The position numbers and the translations under genes were made by a program. Shown here piece by piece: positions 32,265 to 40,944 of a stretch of 64,000 bases of DNA; the stretch's first letter is position 1; every line of letters begins with the position of its first letter. This DNA comes from Incumbomyces delicatus (lineage: Eukaryota; Ascomycota; Eurotiomycetes; Chaetothyriales; Trichomeriaceae). The stretch is taken from contig JACJVS010000004.1 of NCBI GenBank assembly GCA_017655985.1, positions 2,387,501 through 2,451,500 of the forward strand. Reading direction: 5' to 3'. The notes beneath the pieces were generated by a model, which did no database searches, was not told the origin of the DNA, and saw nothing but the letters and a program-made list of their open reading frames with translations.

Positions 32265-32781
32265 ATGGCGCAGTCAGGTGGAGTCAACCAACCTGAAGGG
32301 TATTTCGCAAAATTTCGTCTATTTGAGCCTGACGAGGGTGTGTCGCTCGCGCAAGAATTTGATCGCCTTGCTTTGACGCAGAACTGGACGTCGGGATCTA
32401 AGCGCTATAAGAAGGAACGACAGAAGTGCTTTGTTCAAGAATTCCGAAGCCAGTTTGGGAAGGATGAAGGAAAGCTTCAAGGCTGGCAACGTCTTTGTAT
32501 CGATGTCGGCATCGAACCGCAGAAATCTATTAAAAAATGTAAAAAGGTATGTTTACACTAGTGACGTGGGGACTGGGGCTAAGGCCGACATTCAGCAACT
32601 TTCCGGGGTTGCGGTAAACATTGTCGATTTGGTTGACCATCGACGGATGGGTTCCCCCCTCCAAGTATTCGGCTCAAAAGCCCAGCTCCGAAAATATTCA
32701 AAGGCGACCGGCAAAATCTTCAGCAAATCCGCCGCTAAGAAGGACGGATTTTTGAGTGTATTGTTGATCAAAATGTTTTGA
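32265..32781 (+). CDS. Small conserved fungal protein (FAKF-type, function unknown)
   Basis: Exon 1 (32265-32546) encodes MAQSGGVNQPEGYFAKFRLF, then AQEFDRLALTQNWTSGSKRY and LQGWQRLCIDVG..KSIKKCKK. The 49-nt intron 32547-32595 is canonical (GTATGT, CTAAGG-like, ATTCAG). Exon 2 (32596-32781) encodes NIVDLVDHRRMGSPLQVF then SKATGKIFSKSAAKKDGFL. The product of 155 residues matches a widespread family of small Pezizomycotina proteins, recognisable from F..F.P...A.F..E...L...W...S..Y and the NIVDL.D.RR.G..V..F motif. Family function is not established. The combination of a good intron and intact frame says it is a working gene despite the decayed neighbourhood. Confidence 0.75.
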
Positions 32782-33332
32782 TAGACTTCCAGCGACCGTC
32801 CCCTACCTTATCGGCTGTGCTGTAGGCGAAGCTGTCCGTTTACTCGGGTCAATTGGTACTGACATAGGACAAAGAATGTGAATCGTATAACCCAAAAACG
32901 CGAGCTTGTTGTGACTAGCACACTGAAGTTGCACTGCCACGGCCTCTAATGCCGTTGGATCGATTGTCTGATCCTGCGATGCGCGCGCGTGAACGTTGTT
33001 ATTGTTCTCCTCCGGCTGCAAAAACGCTTTCCAGAATTACCAAATCGCCAATCAAAACTTGTCTTCTCCGATCACATAGATGCTGGATACTTTCGCCCCT
33101 CGTCTTCCCTTCTTTCCAGCATGATCGATATATGGTGGGTGTCGCTTCAGACGGAGCCAGCTTGTCTATTGCTGATACAGACAAAGACTGACAGACTCAA
33201 TCTTTGTCCTATGGTCTCATGTTACCAGATCCCCCGTCGCCCTATCTGCGATATCTCTAGGGTATCGTGAACCTGTTCCCGAGCCGGCCTCCAAATCGTC
33301 TCCCAATGAGCTAGGAGGAATTTTGGGTCGAG
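32782..33332. other. Intergenic region, no gene seen
   Basis: 550 bp between convergent genes. Short frames on both strands lack domains. Confidence 0.4.
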
Positions 33333-33966
33333 CTAGCCCGCCGTAGACGGCATCGGGTTAAATACCGATTCCAGTTTATCGCATATGAAGGTGAGGGCGA
33401 ATCGACTTGCCGCAAGAGCTTTATCCATTGCGAGGAACGGATGAAGCATGCCAGGAACGACGTGTAAGTGTGTTGGGACACCGGCCTCCTTGAGTCGCAT
33501 CGCGTATTCTTCTCCCTCGTGCCTCAAGCTATCAAGCTCTGCCACTTTGATGAACGCTGGTGGTAACCGGGAAAATATTTTGGTGGCAACCAAAGGGCGA
33601 AGCTTCAAAATTGGTGCGGTCTTCAGCATGAGGGAGATAGTGATTTCGATACCACCTCATTTTCTCGGCACTCAATCCCACAGTCTGCTCAAACTCCTTC
33701 CAGGTTGGGATATTGTCGCTGTCTGCAGTTTGATTCAGCACTGGGACGATTAGGACCTGGATGATGAAACCGGGAGACATAGCCGATAGTGGCCGCATTA
33801 CAAGCCTCTGGGTTACAGCAGCCGCCAAATTCGCCCCAGCAGACGATCCCGTAATGGCACACTTGCCCAAGTCCACACAACTATAAGGATCAACAGCATC
33901 TGCTTCGTTCGCGCCATACCCACCGCGAAGAGCAATTTTGTGATTGTCACAGTACCTGAGGTGCAA
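33333..33966 (-). pseudogene. Frameshifted, N-terminally truncated alpha/beta-hydrolase (hormone-sensitive-lipase type)
   Basis: The 5' frame (33966 to about 33600) encodes GKCAITGSSAGANLAAAVTQ with the nucleophile elbow G-S-S-A-G, followed by a substrate-cap region and DRTNFEASPF. A one-base shift at the CCC before TTTGG moves the coding frame. The second frame reads SRLPPAFIKVAELDSLRHEG, then EEYAMRLKEAGVPTHLHVVP and GMLHPF with the catalytic histidine. The acid of the triad is expected at ELDSLRHEG (D). The HGGG oxyanion block and an ATG are missing upstream, so the N-terminus is gone. I judge it a pseudogene; a sequencing error would explain the shift but not the missing N-terminus. Confidence 0.7.
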
Positions 33967-34176
33967 TGCATCATTGCCCGACCTTGGAGTTCATCGTGTG
34001 CTATCCATACCAATGGAGACTTTCAGGTTCGATCAAAATGAGCATTGATAGTTTATTCTGCGTAATCCCGTAACATAGACGCCCTATTCGATCTGCGACA
34101 TAGATTTTTCACTTTCTTATGATTTTGTCTTGCAACGAAGCCCCCTCAGGCGCCGCACGCAAAAGGCCAAGGAGCT

Positions 34177-34713
34177 TCAAGATTCAATGAAAACCCACGC
34201 GATGCCTGGATCCTCTTCATCTTTGATTCTACATAATCTCAATTCTCCTTTTTCTTCGTATAGGCCTATGGATCGGAGCCCGCCGTAATGTTCCGTCAGA
34301 ATTGAATATGTGCCATCAATCATTGTATGAGGAACCACACGCACCTGCTCCCAAAGCTTGTGTTTCTGCGCAATACAACACATCTGACCTGGATTCTGTC
34401 CATCGTGGCCCAAAAATCTGTCTGAAGCTATGTTCCGGAAGCCCAGCCAGCCGTTCCGCTGCTCGCACACCCAATATGCTGAACCGAGTTCGTCAGGACC
34501 GGCCAGCGCAACTTGCCCTCGTAGGAGTGTGATCTGACGACCGCTTGTAGCGATAATCTTGTAGGTTTTGTTCATAACCGGCGCCCTGAGCCCAGTCCAG
34601 CCGAATTCATCTTTGGAGCCTGCTGTCGAGCCTGGTGGCGTGAATCTCGGCGTCGAGGTGACCGATTTATCACAGGACGAGTTTGACGAGACGTCTGGCG
34701 CTCTATCTGCCAT
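34177..34713 (-). CDS. Fascin/beta-trefoil-like domain protein
   Basis: A single-exon protein of 178 residues, starting MADRAPDVSSNSSCDKSVTS. After a 45-residue disordered leader it has a compact beta-rich domain: NKTYKIIATSGRQITLLRGQ, YWVCEQRNGWLGFRNIASDR (continuing FLGHDG), KLWEQVRVVPHT, GTYSILTEHYGGLRSIGLYE, ending GIAWVFIES. The spacing of W/G/F and F-LG-HDG repeats matches a common family of small fungal trefoil-like (ricin B/fascin fold) proteins. Such folds bind actin or sugars, but the fungal family's ligand is unknown. No signal peptide, so probably cytoplasmic. Confidence 0.72.
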   Translation of the reverse strand: MADRAPDVSSNSSCDKSVTSTPRFTPPGSTAGSKDEFGWTGLRAPVMNKTYKIIATSGRQITLLRGQVALAGPDELGSAYWVCEQRNGWLGFRNIASDRFLGHDGQNPGQMCCIAQKHKLWEQVRVVPHTMIDGTYSILTEHYGGLRSIGLYEEKGELRLCRIKDEEDPGIAWVFIES

Positions 34714-35234
34714 CGCGGCGCTGTTCTTCTGATTTAGATGTGAGGTAATACGTCGTGGTAACACAACCTGACGCAGTGCTTATTCCAACAGTCACAGGGC
34801 GGCAACAGATCAGTTGCTCCGAGAACGAATCCTAAATTTAAGTCTTAGGGATGCTATTCTATACTGCTTTAGTTTGACTCACATTTATTTGATAACTGTG
34901 ACGCCGCGTGGAACTTCGTCAATAAATAGTGGGTGATTGCCGATCAATGTGGATTTGGGTACATGTAAAATGTCACGGCCCCTTCGGTACATCTAAATCG
35001 CTAACCTGACTTCAGCTTTCTCTCCCTATCCTTTTACAGGACGTGGGTCTTGCTCCCTCAAACAGCACAGACAGACGATCAGCTCAGCGTCTGTGCCGTA
35101 AAGATTGCAGACGGCATAAGATGTGATGCAATTATGCAGTAAATCTACTCCGAGACTTTCTCTATCTCGTCCAGACTGGTTGCCTCGAGAAGGCAGATTG
35201 TTTGTAGATTCGAGTTCTGAGCTAGACCATCCAA
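34714..35234. promoter_or_regulatory. Divergent intergenic region
   Basis: 520 bp between the trefoil-like gene (minus) and the BTB gene (plus); A/T-rich near 34860-34930 (aaataaatagtgggtgatt on the plus strand). No gene seen. Confidence 0.4.
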
Positions 35235-35863
35235 ATGAACGATCAACACAAAGAACGAGAGGCTTATCGGAGGTCCGATTCTCCTCTGGCCAATTCGCAA
35301 CAGCGCACTGACATACACACAGGGCTCTCCAAAGTACCCCAATTAGGATATCAGCATCTGGGCAAGCATCCTTTTCAGTACCCGGCGAACTATTTGGTTG
35401 GAGATCTAGCTACATTCGCAATGCCCTTAAATGGCAAGAAGCCAGACTTGGAAGCACCGAGATCGAACTGCAAGAGATGCCGTATGAGACTGTCCAACAA
35501 TTTGTCATTTGGGCAATGCCAGTATATCCAAAAATTAACGAAAACATCAATTTTGAGGACACCATGAAATTGGCCACATTCGCAGAAATCCATGAAGCTG
35601 AGCTGCTGCACAATCAGAGTATTGACATCCTGCGAGAAGAAATTGGAAACAAGTGTTGGAAGATTACACCCTCTATCGTTGAACGTGCTTACACGGCGCT
35701 ATGTGATGGGGCTCAACTGCGGAAGCCGTTCGGCTCTTTGCTGTGGCATCAGAGAGCATGGGTCCGCGGAGCTGCTTTTTGTTCTGTCTTGGAGGACGTA
35801 GGGCATAGATGGTTCATGTTCTTGGGCATAAGTCGACTGAATCCGTGCTCATCGATCAGATGA
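35235..35863 (+). CDS. Small BTB/POZ-domain protein
   Basis: Two exons. Exon 1 is tiny (35235-35272, MNDQHKEREAYR). The 50-nt intron 35273-35322 (GTCCGA..ACACAG, CTGACA branch) joins in phase 2. Exon 2 (35323-35863) encodes ALQSTPIRISASGQASFSVP, then SSYIRNALKWQEARLGSTEI and ELQEMPYETVQQFVIWAM, the expected BTB core. A helical part follows (NFEDTMKLATFAEIHEAELL), then IVERAYTALCDGAQLRKPFG as in fungal BTB proteins. Total 192 residues. No BACK or Kelch domain; such fungal BTB-only proteins may be Cullin-3 adaptors, which is inference. The 3' 115 bp overlap the opposite-strand C2H2 gene. Confidence 0.65.
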
Positions 35864-36339
35864 AAGCGAAAGTCTTGTCCATCGATCACGGACACATCAC
35901 AACGCGGATGTGGACATCTTAGCGGCCACTTTGGCCCATCACGTTTTGGGCCGTCGAGATGGCTATCGACATGTTTCCACAGTAGCATCGCGACACCATG
36001 ACTGCAAGCGCTTAGCAGGTGCGCCTCCTTGCCCCAAGCAAAAAGGGCAGTATCCTGGACGGACAAGGGTGTGGCAGTACGTGATTGTCCCGCATCTCTT
36101 GCTGTCCAACTGCTTGACGTGGCGCCCGCAGTGCTCATTCCTCCGCCACCGCAGAATGAATTCGTTCTGACCCTCCGGGATCTGTTGTTCTTGGAGATCG
36201 CCCAGTGTCTGAAACCAAACAGGGCTTTGTCGGCGAAAGCCATAACAAGCAAAAATGACACATCGTCGTAGATAAACTTATCTTGTTCTTGTAGTACCGT
36301 TCCAAAGACAATATTCTCGGGTTCTCGATTGTTTTTCAC
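35749..36339 (-). CDS. C2H2-type zinc-finger fragment or small protein
   Basis: A 196-residue open frame. The N-terminal part is poorly conserved (MKNNREPENIVFGTVLQEQD). A finger near residues 145-168 has spacing C-x4-C-x12-H-x4-H: RCPHPRCDVSVIDGQDFRFH followed by LIDEHGFSR. This is a common C-terminal finger of fungal multi-domain proteins (CPHPxCD...FHLxDxHG). The preceding part of a normal parent is absent, so this may be a 3' fragment of a larger gene. It overlaps the BTB gene tail by 115 bp on the opposite strand. Start uncertain. Confidence 0.5.
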   Translation of the reverse strand: MKNNREPENIVFGTVLQEQDKFIYDDVSFLLVMAFADKALFGFRHWAISKNNRSRRVRTNSFCGGGGMSTAGATSSSWTARDAGQSRTATPLSVQDTALFAWGKEAHLLSACSHGVAMLLWKHVDSHLDGPKRDGPKWPLRCPHPRCDVSVIDGQDFRFHLIDEHGFSRLMPKNMNHLCPTSSKTEQKAAPRTHAL

Positions 36340-37011
36340 CCATCGTTGATCAATTTTGTAGATGCACTTCCACGCAGCGTTCGGTGTTCGCTAAAGGACG
36401 AGTTCGATATCTCTCGGTGGCGGAGACCGTCGGTGAAGAAGGCACCTATTCGAGCCCCCGTCCAGCAGAAGACCCGAGAGGACCCGAATGATGAAGGTGA
36501 ACGAATACGATATCGCTCTGGCACGAAGGTCAGATCGTCTTTGGTCTAGGTCGTCACCACCATTCGGCACGGGTCGGGTTCGGTAGGGTTGTGCTTTGGT
36601 CTGCGTTTATTGACCAGCAGGCGGCATAGACAAGAGACCATTTCGGTGGGGACTCGGCGCTGACTAAAAATCCCTTTGGCCAAAATGAAAGATTGGGTTT
36701 GCCAAGGCGCAACATGTTAAAAATGATAAGCAGCCAATCTGAAGCTTCCGCGCAAAGGTGTGTATCTAGGTAGTTCGTGCTAGAATGTGCTAACAGCCAA
36801 ACCTTTCTCGGTTTGTATCAAGTTCCTCCTGAAGCAGGAACGGACTTGTGCTACTCTGAACAGCGACCTGTAAGCTAATCGTTTTGCCAAGCTTGACCTG
36901 AGAGAGAGAGCTTGGGATTCAATAGCTGCCCACCGCCTTGTACTCTTGCTGTTCTTGACTTCTTCCTGTTCTTCCATTTTCCTTGCACAGCTCCTTGACG
37001 TTGGTGAAATC
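36340..37011. other. Intergenic region with a possible short relic
   Basis: 670 bp. A plus-strand frame 36346-36549 contains KTREDPNDEGERIRYRSGTK, which resembles the end of some fungal regulatory proteins, but it has no start or domain. The last 200 bp are the promoter of the HAD phosphatase gene. Confidence 0.35.
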
Positions 37012-38088
37012 ATGAAGTTCTCCCGAAATCATTGTGCGGCCATCTGGGCGATAGTGGCAGCCAAATGGTCCTCCGCCTCGCCAGTACCGCGCCAATCCAC
37101 CAATCTGCTGCATTGGCCACCTGGAGCAGCCGCAGCATTAGATGACATGATTGCAGCGAACGCTAACCAGGGGAATTATGCTTGCTTTGATATGGACAAC
37201 ACGTCCTGGTTTCATGACTTGGCGGAGGCGCTAATACCATTCTTGGACAATCTCGGAGTGATCACGCGTGACACACTTGACCCAAGCTTGAAGATCATCC
37301 CTTTCAACGACACGGCGGACTACCAAGAGTCAATGTACAGCTACTACACCCGGATTTGCGAGATTGATAGTAAATTATGTTACCCGTGGGCGGCACAAGC
37401 TTGCTCTGGCTTCACGTTGTCAGAGATGAAAGTTTACGTTGATGAGCTCATGGCGCTTGACCAGCCCATCAATACGACGTACTACGATGAAGGCGTTTTA
37501 ACTGAGACCACAGTGAGCCCTCCCCAGATCTTTACTGGTCAAGTCGAGCTGTACAACGAGTTGATGCGAAACAACATCTCGGTGTACGCTATTTCAGCGT
37601 CGTCGGAAGAGCTTGTGCGGATGGTAGCTTCAGATCCCAAGTATGGGTACAACTTGCCACCAGAAAACGTGATCGGCGTGGGGACGCTTCTCAAGAATGC
37701 ATCCACAGGTGAAGTGACGAACTCACGGTTGCAGATTGAGAATGACGAGTACGATGAGGAGGCGAATCTCGGCCTGGTCTTCACAACGACGCTCTGGACA
37801 CCTGGGACCTGGCTGGGCGGCAAATGGGCAGCGATTCTAGAGTACATTGACCCGTGGAAGAAACCGGTGCTCGTCGGAGGTGATTCGCCCAGCAACGATG
37901 GATACATGCAGTTTCATGGCGTGGATGTCAGCAAAGGCGGGATCCATTTGTGGGTCAACCGGGGACCGCGGTATTTCGAACAGCTGCAAGAGCTGATAGC
38001 CGAAAACAGCGCCGGACAAGAGGAGAACGGATTGGAGGTGACGGCGGACAAGAATTGGGTTGTCGTCACGCCGGAGCAGATTTTGTAG
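37012..38088 (+). CDS. Secreted HAD-superfamily phosphatase (phosphorylcholine phosphatase-like)
   Basis: A single-exon protein of 358 residues. I use the ATG at 37012 because MKFSRNHCAAIWAIVAAKWS forms a signal peptide ending near SASPVP. The catalytic DxD motif is CFDMDNTSWFHDLAEALIPF (D60, D62). Motif II is in VYAISASSEELVRMV (S), motif III basic residues follow, and GGDSPSNDGYMQF gives the motif IV acidic pair. An alpha-helical cap lies between. HAD proteins of this form hydrolyse phosphomonoesters such as phosphocholine. Secretion suggests phosphate or choline scavenging. No membrane anchor is seen. Confidence 0.85.
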   Translation: MKFSRNHCAAIWAIVAAKWSSASPVPRQSTNLLHWPPGAAAALDDMIAANANQGNYACFDMDNTSWFHDLAEALIPFLDNLGVITRDTLDPSLKIIPFNDTADYQESMYSYYTRICEIDSKLCYPWAAQACSGFTLSEMKVYVDELMALDQPINTTYYDEGVLTETTVSPPQIFTGQVELYNELMRNNISVYAISASSEELVRMVASDPKYGYNLPPENVIGVGTLLKNASTGEVTNSRLQIENDEYDEEANLGLVFTTTLWTPGTWLGGKWAAILEYIDPWKKPVLVGGDSPSNDGYMQFHGVDVSKGGIHLWVNRGPRYFEQLQELIAENSAGQEENGLEVTADKNWVVVTPEQIL

Positions 38089-38619
38089 GGCTACTGTCGA
38101 TCTCCTCTCGCTCTTGTGTGTTAGAAGTGGCAAAGTTAGAAATCCTGTTTTACAGACTGCACCCAAGCTGAGATCTAGTGAAATTCGCCTTAGGCAAGAT
38201 GAGCGAGCCTTTGAAGTGTTGTGTCCCTGGTTGATAGTGGTTGTCTTTCAGTTCTGAGCAATGATTGACCTTGCTTTGGCGAGGAGCTAAAAGCGGCACT
38301 AGTCGACTCACGCCACCCTACTCGAAAAAGCGTGAAGGAAGGTGGGATGGGAGTGTGGAGTAGTTGCCTCTATGCACTACCGTACAGAGGCACAATTCAC
38401 CAATGATGTACAGTTTCTTAGCGTGTGCGTGGAAGATATTCGCTAGAAATTATCTTGGTCCACAGTGCAGACCATCTCGAGTCGGCTGTGCGTTGTGTGT
38501 GACTAAACCTTTGCGATCCTCAACCCTAGCCGTGATATCATTTCGACTCGCCACATCGGCTATCACTTTAGCACGCACATTCGTCCTCCTCGTCCTTTGC
38601 TGCTGCGACAAACGTTAAA
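38089..38619. other. Intergenic region upstream of TIF34
   Basis: 530 bp with no gene; the last 100 bp are C/T-rich leader of the eIF3i gene. Confidence 0.4.
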
Positions 38620-39695
38620 ATGCGGCCGACTCTCCTACAAGGGCACGAGCGATCACTAAATCAAATTAAATACAACAGCGAAGGCGACCTTCTTTTCTCC
38701 GTAGCAAAGGACAAGGTTGTCTGTGCCTGGTACACCAGCAATGGCGAGCGACTAGGCACGTATTCTGGCCACCAAGGCGCTGTGTGGACGGTCGACGTCT
38801 CGCCGAACAACAGGTTGTTGGCCACTGGCGCTGCAGACAACTGCATTAAATTGTGGAATGTGCAGACTGGCGAATGTGTGAAGACGTGGGAGCTTACGAC
38901 TGCGATTAAGAGGGTACAATTCAGCGAGGACGGGGCCAGACTGCTGGCAGTCACCGAGAAGCGCATGGGCTACCTAGGAACCATCGTGGTCTATGGCATC
39001 AGATACGGCGACGACTTGTCAGACCAGACGGATGAGCAAGATCTGAAAATTACCTGCGAAGAGAGCAAGGCCACTGTTGCTGGCTGGAGTTACCTGGACA
39101 AGTACATCATCTCTTGCCACGAAGACGGAAGTGTGTCGCAGTATGATTCCAAGGTATGCTTTCCCAATTGAAACCCCCCAACCCGAATTGCCCGTCGCAG
39201 AATACTGATCCGTGCCAGACTGGCGAGATGTACCGAAACGTCGAAGCACACGAGTACGACACACCCATCAACGACATCCAATTCTCGCCCGATCGAACAT
39301 ACTTCATCACCGCAGGCAAAGACAAAACCGCAAAGATCATCGGCTGTCGAGACCTCGAAATCCTCAAGAGTTATTCTGCCGATACCCCTCTCAATACCGC
39401 AGCAATCACCCCAAAGAAAGACTTTGTCATCCTCGGAGGCGGCCAAGCTGCCATGGATGTGACGACAACCTCGGCACGACAAGGAAAGTTCGAAGCCAGA
39501 TTCTATCACAAGATTTTCGAGGACGAGATCGGAAGAGTCCGGGGGCACTTTGGTCCGCTGAACACCATCGCCGTGCACCCGCAAGGCCTCGCCTATTCGA
39601 GCGGCGGAGAGGATGGCTACGTGAGAATGCACGCCTTTGACAAGAGCTACTTTGACTTTATGTATGAAGTTGAGAGAGAGGCAATGAGGAAATAA
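38620..39695 (+). CDS. TIF34: Eukaryotic translation initiation factor 3 subunit I (WD40)
   Basis: eIF3i is a seven-bladed WD40 propeller of the eIF3 complex that supports 43S scanning. Exon 1 is 38620-39153 and exon 2 is 39219-39695, with a 65-nt intron (GTATGC..TGCCAG, phase 0). The joined 336-residue product begins MRPTLLQGHERSLNQIKYNS and shows WD repeats: KDKVVCAWYTSNGERLGTYS, GHQGAVWTVDVSPNNRLLAT, NCIKLWNVQTGECVKTW, DKTAKIIGCRDLEILKSY. The family-typical tail follows: GHFGPLNTIAVHPQGLAYSS, GGEDGYVRMHAFDKSYFDF. Length and repeat order match TIF34 exactly. Confidence 0.97.
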
Positions 39696-40944
39696 ATAAT
39701 CTGCTCTTGCGCGAGTAACGCATATGATTCAACCCCCACGGCAGCAACTACTGCATCCTGCTCAATTGATCATAGCGTGCCAGTCAAGGGTGAGTGCACT
39801 TTGACCCCTGAACAACTCAGTTCGCGGATTTGAAGCATCACTTTCTGGTGCCGCTCATTGACCACCACGGCACAGAAGTGCCCGTTCCAGATGCGACGTA
39901 CTCGAATACGTGGTACGATGCCTTGGGCAGATCAGCAGGCCAAGAAATGACATACAGCCGGGCCGAGTCAGAAACTGCAGGAATGGCAGAAACCGCGGAA
40001 GCGGCGCGGAATATCTCATGAGTTCGCGTGCGCAAAGGAGGGTTTAACCGGTTGGGAAAGACCGACGACGGTCAAGGAAAGAGTAGCAAGGGGAGGGATA
40101 GTGTGGGCACGCCATCGGCTAGATAGGGGTTACTCTGGGAATTATTGTCGGTCACCGGCATGTCACACAATACCTTGACCTGTTTTTCGCTTGTTAGGCT
40201 GGAAGGCTATGAAGTGTGCACCGATAAACACTGTTCGTGGCTCGTTGCCTTGTCGCAAAGTCATGAACCGCAGAACAGTGGGGTGAGTGGGGATACAGAG
40301 GTCACATGACTGTCTTCGGATAGTAAGCCCGTCGCCGCATTACCCCCAGACAGATTATTTGGTACCTCCTCCATACACAGCATTAAACCAATAGGCTCTT
40401 CTCGATCTGTCTACTAGTACATAATCCAGATACTTCTATTTCCTCCCATGTCACTTTATACATAGATTTCCTAGCTCAATCTCTTTGCTCCCACCCAAAC
40501 CCCCCAAGACAATGAGATCTACAGAACACGCCAGAACCCGGCCCACCCAACTGTACCCGAGTATAGAAAAGCACCAAGTTGAGCCACACTTATACAGTGC
40601 GTTGCAGGAATCGGCCTTCACCCTTTGGACATATATACAAAATCTTTTTAATGTCTGCGGGTCGGGATCCACTATGGCTTCGACCATACCACCGCCCCAC
40701 AGTCCAGGCTCCCCCCCGGCTCGCGCGGTACGAACCAATCACATCTTGAGTCTCTCACTTACCAATCTTACCGTTATTTGAAATGAAAATTTTCTCGTAA
40801 ATTTGCGCGTGCTTGTTGCCTCAAAATGAAGTTTAGTGGAATGTTTTGTGATTATAGTAAGCTTAGGCTTGACGAAACACCTCCTCTGACATAGCAGACA
40901 GTGATACAAAATCTAGACGCCTCAACGTGAAAAAGCTCATTGCA
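39696..40944. other. Intergenic region between TIF34 and NLR, no gene seen
   Basis: 1.25 kb between convergent gene ends. Frames at 39830-40021 and 40451-40781 have no domain. It holds the 3' region of the NLR gene (stop at 40945). Confidence 0.4.
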
